64,000 bases of DNA, taken from contig CAKVFE010000001.1 of the NCBI GenBank assembly GCA_934746645.1, positions 682,001 through 746,000 on the forward strand. Reading direction: 5' to 3'. Shown here in pieces: positions 60,460-64,000 of the stretch. Made by a program: the position numbers and the translations under genes. The stretch's first letter is position 1, and each line of letters opens with the position of its first letter. This DNA comes from an uncultured Clostridia bacterium (GTDB lineage Bacteria > Bacillota > Clostridia > Christensenellales > UBA1242). The notes beneath the pieces are model-generated. The model made no database searches, had not been told where the DNA came from, and saw only the letters and a program-made list of their open reading frames with translations.

Positions 60460-60858
60460 ATGAACAAAGTTATTTTAATTGGTAATCTTACCAAAGATCC
60501 AGAAATATCTACTACAACCAATGGCGTTTCAGTATGCCGTTTTGCACTAGCTGTTACTCGTCGTTACACTAATTCTAGTGGCGAAAGAGAAGCTGATTTT
60601 ATTAACATTGTAGTATGGCGTGCTTTGGCTGAAAATTGCCACAAGTTCTTAAGAAAGGGTAGTAAAGCAGCAGTTACTGGTGCATTGCAAAGTCGTGCTT
60701 ATGACGCTCCAGACGGAAGCAAGCGTTATGTAACAGAAGTTGTTGCTGACGAAGTAGAATTTATCAGTACTAAAAATGGTGACGGTATGGAACCTAAAAA
60801 AGATGAAGAAGAAGTTACCAAACTAGAACCTATTGATGATAACGATTTACCTTTCTAA
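60460..60858 (+). CDS. ssb: single-stranded DNA-binding protein
   Basis: The 132-residue protein has an OB fold: MNKVILIGNLTKDPEIS, RFALAVTRRYTN and ADFINIVVWRALAENCHKFL. An acidic tail follows, ending in the DDNDLPF tip that recruits partner proteins. The ATG at 60460, with GAAGGAT upstream, is preferred to the TTG at 60445. It is the replicative SSB, located between rpsF and rpsR as usual. Confidence 0.97.
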   Translation: MNKVILIGNLTKDPEISTTTNGVSVCRFALAVTRRYTNSSGEREADFINIVVWRALAENCHKFLRKGSKAAVTGALQSRAYDAPDGSKRYVTEVVADEVEFISTKNGDGMEPKKDEEEVTKLEPIDDNDLPF

Positions 60859-60882
60859 TAAAAGTTAAAAAAGGAGTATAAT

Positions 60883-61161
60883 ATGAGCGAAGAAAAACAA
60901 GAAAATGTTATGGCTGAAGAAAAAGTCGTTGCACCTAAGCGCTTTAAAAAGACTTCTAGAAAAAAAGTTTGCAACTTTTGCGTAGAAAAGTCAGAATATA
61001 TTGATTATAAAGATGTAGCTAAATTGCGTAGATACATTACAGAAAAAGGCAAAATTGTTCCTAGAAGACAAACTGGCACTTGTGCTAAACATCAAAGAGA
61101 ATTAACAACTGCTATTAAGCGTGCTCGTTTTATGGCATTAATTCCTTATGTTGGAGATTAA
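60883..61161 (+). CDS. rpsR: 30S ribosomal protein S18, zinc-type
   Basis: The 92-residue protein has a variable Lys/Glu start and then CNFC and later GTCAKHQ, matching the C+ zinc-ligand form of S18. The core [20 protein letters not shown] and [19 protein letters not shown] are classical. AAAGGAG lies 7 bases before the ATG. Having the Cys form suggests that a Cys-free paralogue may exist elsewhere, as in other zinc-regulated bacteria, but that is not visible here. Confidence 0.96.
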   Translation: MSEEKQENVMAEEKVVAPKRFKKTSRKKVCNFCVEKSEYIDYKDVAKLRRYITEKGKIVPRRQTGTCAKHQRELTTAIKRARFMALIPYVGD

Positions 61162-61172
61162 TATTTGTACAT

Positions 61173-61203
61173 AAAAAAATACCCGCTTGGGTATTTTTTT
61201 TAT
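61173..61203 (+). terminator. terminator after rpsR
   Basis: AAAAATACCC pairs with GGGTATTTTT around GCTT, with A and T tracts on either side. Confidence 0.9.
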
Positions 61204-61205
61204 TA

Positions 61206-61238
61206 AAAATAAAAAACACTACCACGGTAGTGCTTTTT
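61206..61238 (-). terminator. terminator of small membrane protein gene
   Basis: On the minus strand GCACTACC pairs with GGTAGTGT around GT and is followed by a T-run. It stands back to back with the rpsR terminator. Confidence 0.85.
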
Positions 61239-61244
61239 ATTTTA

Positions 61245-61463
61245 TTAAACATTTAGTAAACGTAAAATGTGTTTGCTTATAATCATTAGAATCATATCTG
61301 GGATCCAAAGGATTGCACCCAAAGGAATTCTTAAGATAGCAGCAACAAGTTTACCTTCTTTTGCTCTAGTGATAATACCTAGTACCCAAGCGGTTAGAGG
61401 AATTATAGCCAAGATAACACTTACGATATAACCTAAACCAAGATAATCAGATTTCTTTGCCAT
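61245..61463 (-). CDS. small two-helix membrane protein, YqaE/Pmp3-like layout
   Basis: The 72-residue protein has two hydrophobic helices (about 9-32 and 42-64) linked by a short basic loop (TRAKEGK). The size and two-helix hairpin, with an LAIIPLTAWVLG helix and an ILWIPDMILMI helix, recall the YqaE/Pmp3 small membrane proteins, but the match is not close. AAAGGAG precedes the ATG. Function unknown. Confidence 0.6.
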   Translation of the reverse strand: MAKKSDYLGLGYIVSVILAIIPLTAWVLGIITRAKEGKLVAAILRIPLGAILWIPDMILMIISKHILRLLNV

Positions 61464-61686
61464 GTCATTTTACTCCTTTTTTGTTATTACTAATATATTA
61501 CACGAGAATTGGTTTTAAGTTAAATAATTTTGATGTATTTTGTCAAACTATATTAAAAAATATCATTTTTTATAAAATTTCATATGTTTTGGTGGTTGTT
61601 TTAATCAAACAATTATTAGACTGATAAAGATGATGACCATTATTAGTTTTTATTATAAATATGTTTAAACTTATATGTATAAATCG

Positions 61687-61715
61687 TTGGGTAAATAATT
61701 TAATTGTGCTACAAT
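61687..61715 (+). promoter_or_regulatory. promoter of PlsC gene
   Basis: TTGGGT (61687-61692), a 17-base spacer, then TACAAT (61710-61715). The ATG follows 14 bases later with no Shine-Dalgarno sequence, so the leader is about 8 bases or none. Confidence 0.5.
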
Positions 61716-61729
61716 AAGTATTGTTAATT

Positions 61730-62824
61730 ATGGCAAAGAAATACGATTATGAAAAACTTGAACAAGAAGGTAAAACCGATGTTCATGTAGACGGAGAAGT
61801 AATAAAAAATCTTGAATCCAAAAAGGAAATTACAGCAAAGTATCACTTTACTATCAAAAATCCTATTGGAAGATTTTTTGCATTCATTTTTTGGTGTATA
61901 GTTGCTTTGCTTGTCCCATTTATAACATATTTGTTTCACGGAACTCGTATAAGGGGAAAGCGTAATTTAAGGGGATTAAAAAATAAAGGTGCTGTTGTTA
62001 TATGCAACCATGTATTATATCTTGATTGTATGATTGGTGCTCAATGTGTATATCCTAAAAAATTGTACTTCCATGTATTGGAAAATAGTATGAAAGTAAA
62101 GGGGTTAAGCACTGTAATGAAAGCTTTGGGCGCTATGCCAATACCATCTCGCCCAAGTGCTAAAAGAGCATTTATTGAAGAAACAGACAATTTGTTAAAA
62201 AAGAAAAAATGGGTATGTGTATATCCAGAAGCTGCTTTGTGGCCATACTATGAAAAGATAAGACCATTTAAGACTGGTGCTTTCCACTTTGCAGTAAAAA
62301 ATGATGTGCCTATTATCCCTATTTGTATCAACTTTAGAAAAAGGCGTGGACTATTTAAAAAACTTGGTATGCGTACCAAATTTGTAACAGTCCATATAGG
62401 CAGACCTATTTATGCCGATAAAAATCTTGAGTTTAATGACGCAGTCAATGATTTACTTCAACGCTCCAACTACAACCTAAATCGTATGAATCATTGGTTT
62501 AAGGTTATTGATGGTAATGTGGTTGATGAAAATGAAAAGTGGGGCAATAGACCTTTGTTTATTGATTCGCCTAAAAAGGCAAGAGCAAAGACTGAAGTCG
62601 TAAGATTTAGGAAAAAACAACCGGTTGAAGAACCAGAAGTTGCTGGTAGTGAAGAAGCCACTTATGATGTGTTCCTACCTCAGCCTGAAGAAAACAATAT
62701 AGATGATGAAATAAAAACTGAAAATATTGATACACAACTTGATAAAACCGATATGGATAATCAAACAAGTGTAGAAAATACTGAAAGTATAGATGACAAA
62801 AGTACTCAAACCAAAACAGAATAA
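61730..62824 (+). CDS. plsC: 1-acyl-glycerol-3-phosphate acyltransferase (PlsC/LPLAT)
   Basis: The 364-residue acyltransferase converts lysophosphatidate to phosphatidate at the membrane. Motif I is NHVLYLD (H-x4-D). The later motif reads PEAALWPYYEKIRPFKTGAF, where the usual PEGxR-type glycine is Ala. A membrane helix lies at about 43-67. The last 90 residues or so are acidic and Thr/Asp/Glu-rich, probably disordered, longer than ordinary PlsC (about 240). The start MAKKYDYEK is chosen by promoter position; the upstream in-frame start at 61721 has no ribosome site. Monocistronic. Confidence 0.83.
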   Translation: MAKKYDYEKLEQEGKTDVHVDGEVIKNLESKKEITAKYHFTIKNPIGRFFAFIFWCIVALLVPFITYLFHGTRIRGKRNLRGLKNKGAVVICNHVLYLDCMIGAQCVYPKKLYFHVLENSMKVKGLSTVMKALGAMPIPSRPSAKRAFIEETDNLLKKKKWVCVYPEAALWPYYEKIRPFKTGAFHFAVKNDVPIIPICINFRKRRGLFKKLGMRTKFVTVHIGRPIYADKNLEFNDAVNDLLQRSNYNLNRMNHWFKVIDGNVVDENEKWGNRPLFIDSPKKARAKTEVVRFRKKQPVEEPEVAGSEEATYDVFLPQPEENNIDDEIKTENIDTQLDKTDMDNQTSVENTESIDDKSTQTKTE

Positions 62825-62837
62825 ATAAAATGTTTTC

Positions 62838-62867
62838 AATCCTCTTTTATTTAAAGAGGATTTTTTT
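62838..62867 (+). terminator. terminator after PlsC gene
   Basis: AATCCTCTTT pairs perfectly with AAAGAGGATT around a T/A loop, followed by T residues. Confidence 0.9.
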
Positions 62868-62880
62868 ATATTATTTGTTT

Positions 62881-63050
62881 CCGTCTAGATTACGACTGCA
62901 TTGCATTTGTCGCTTGTTCGTTTCACTCCCAAGTTCGACTAACGCTTGATAAATGACAGACGGGGGATATGCCAACCTAGATTCCAATATCACATTGCTC
63001 CATTGTCTTTTACTTTGTTTAAGGTTTGATAAACTCAGAATGACGGGCAA
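62881..63050. repeat. higher-GC palindrome-bounded intergenic insert
   Basis: CCGTCT (62881-62886) is inverted as AGACGG (62958-62963). The first 120 bases are about 46% G+C by count, against about 30% around them. No ORF is present, and segments such as CTCAGAATGACGGG recall dispersed intergenic repeats of other bacteria. It lies in the 370-bp gap before cysE. Confidence 0.55.
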
Positions 63051-63163
63051 TCTTAAGTAACTTTTAATACTGGCATATTTATAATGTTAGATTAAGTATA
63101 TTAAATTAGATTGAGTATACTAAATGTGAAAAAGTTATATAAGAAATAGCAAGATATTATCAA

Positions 63164-63192
63164 TCAACAATAATTAAATATTTTCATATCAT
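63164..63192 (+). promoter_or_regulatory. weak promoter candidate of cysE
   Basis: TCAACA (63164-63169), a 17-base spacer, then TATCAT (63187-63192). A closer consensus TATAAT at 63192-63197 abuts the ATG and would start transcription inside the gene. No ribosome site is seen. Confidence 0.3.
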
Positions 63193-63197
63193 ATAAT

Positions 63198-64000
63198 ATG
63201 AGTAGAAATATATTTGATTATGAAGTTACATATAACGGAATAAAAGAGTTGGTAATAGACAATTTTAAAGACTATTTAACCTTAGAAATGATAGAAGATG
63301 TATCCAATGTTGCGTATGATATGCTAAAAAAGGATATGTCTTTTATAGCTAGTTTGGACCCATCACAAAATAGTATAGAAATGGTGCAAAGAACCAAAAC
63401 AAAAAGCCTGATTGCAACTATGTGCTATAGGGTTGCAAACACCTTATACTATAAAGGATATTTGAAAGAAAAGACTGATATAATACCTAGAGAATTTATG
63501 GAAAAAGTGGCAAGTCAAACCGGTATAGATATCCACCCACAAGCAATAATTGGCGAACAATTTTTTATTGACCACGGCGTAGGTATAGTGATTGGTGCTA
63601 CAACAATAATTGGCAAATGTTGCAATATATTTAATAATGTTATATTGGGTAGCAAAAATGTTAAGACAGCAAAACAATCAAAAAGACACCCAACATTAAA
63701 AGATAATGTTACTATCTGTGCTGGGTGTAGAGTGCTGGGCGATATAACTATTGGCAACAACTGTTTTATATCTCCTAATGCAGTAGTATTAGATGATGTC
63801 CCAGACAATACACATATTAGTATAATCAATCAGCTACAACTATCTAAAAATGGTAATAGGTTGCCAAGTCAAAAGATGATTGTTTATGGAGTAGTACCTA
63901 AGTTTAAAAATACAATAAAAATATTGGGCGAAGGATTTTATAATCCTACAGTACTTATTAAACTTAAAGGTGAAAAACAACTTAATTACAATATTGTGTA
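63198..64000 (+). CDS. cysE: serine O-acetyltransferase (3' end outside window)
   Basis: The 267 readable codons start MSRNIFDYEV, with no stop before the window end. After a helical N-terminal domain, the left-handed beta-helix has GIDIHPQAIIGEQFFIDHG and VGIVIGATTIIGKCCNIF. These are the conserved CysE signature, including the two active-site-region histidines (DIHP and IDHG). It acetylates L-serine from acetyl-CoA as the first step of cysteine synthesis. About 55 residues beyond the hexapeptide repeats (NGNRLPSQ to KQLNYN) are longer than the usual tail. The start is the ATG next to the -10-like sequence, so its exact position is uncertain. Confidence 0.88.
   Translation, partial: MSRNIFDYEVTYNGIKELVIDNFKDYLTLEMIEDVSNVAYDMLKKDMSFIASLDPSQNSIEMVQRTKTKSLIATMCYRVANTLYYKGYLKEKTDIIPREFMEKVASQTGIDIHPQAIIGEQFFIDHGVGIVIGATTIIGKCCNIFNNVILGSKNVKTAKQSKRHPTLKDNVTICAGCRVLGDITIGNNCFISPNAVVLDDVPDNTHISIINQLQLSKNGNRLPSQKMIVYGVVPKFKNTIKILGEGFYNPTVLIKLKGEKQLNYNIV

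Noticed and set aside
63192..63197. TATAAT directly before the cysE ATG as its -10
   Set aside because: It would start transcription about 7 bases into the gene. A more upstream -10 (TATCAT) is weaker but positioned correctly.
1..64000. CRISPR array, prophage or IS element
   Set aside because: No regularly spaced repeats of CRISPR type, no transposase, integrase or phage structural gene was found on either strand.
1..64000. UGA read as tryptophan
   Set aside because: The lack of TGA stops raises the question, but there are no in-frame TGA codons and all tryptophans are encoded by TGG, so the standard code explains the data.

Overview
The window looks like a chromosomal segment of a low-GC (about 30% by eye), strictly anaerobic, Gram-positive Bacillota, most likely an uncultured Clostridia-like lineage. 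The evidence is strong AGGAGG-type ribosome binding sites, a T-box in front of pheST, a single-chain glycyl-tRNA synthetase, HelD, an electron-bifurcating type [FeFe]-hydrogenase operon, a gerABC germinant-receptor operon (so spore formation is likely), and a SipW/ER-type signal peptidase with TasA-like substrates. No phage, IS element, plasmid or CRISPR array is visible. All 46 complete genes checked end in TAA or TAG, and none ends in TGA.

Layout. 0-5 kb: the 3' end of a DUF4874/DUF4832-type gene, small membrane and zinc-ribbon proteins, tRNA-Glu(CTC), glycyl-tRNA synthetase. 5-16 kb: a P-type cation ATPase with a 200-residue Lys/Ser/Thr-rich tail, a divergent kinase-fold protein on a leaderless transcript, a YdjI-like SPFH protein with its YdjG-like partner, a DAC-like (DisA_N-like) protein, and a GT2 glycosyltransferase. 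16-21 kb: mgtE with a 23-codon leader ORF and competing stems, a tiny secreted protein, a second GT2 and a UgtP-like glycolipid glycosyltransferase. 21-36 kb: a membrane-anchored Mrr-like nuclease, an ABC exporter behind a 20-bp palindrome, hydrogenase HydCBA, HelD behind a leader terminator, an XRE regulator divergent from two paralogous membrane proteins, and T-box-pheST.

36-55 kb is the most distinctive part. It holds a 3223-residue lipoprotein made of about 25 fibronectin-III-like repeats, a SipW-type signal peptidase, four small proteins that look like SipW substrates, two single-pass proteins with long Lys/Asn-rich cytoplasmic tails, and a lipoprotein with a complete Cys-His-Asp transglutaminase-like site. 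All are on one strand. I read it as a dedicated cell-surface assembly locus, analogous to but different from tapA-sipW-tasA.

55-64 kb: gerA-gerB-gerC, a small lipoprotein, the rpsF-ssb-rpsR operon with a long leader, a small two-helix membrane protein, a PlsC acyltransferase and a serine O-acetyltransferase cut by the window end. Spacers are AT-rich, with clear intrinsic terminators after most operons. Several carry short tandem repeats, and two carry higher-GC palindromic inserts. All assignments come from reading motifs, without database searches.
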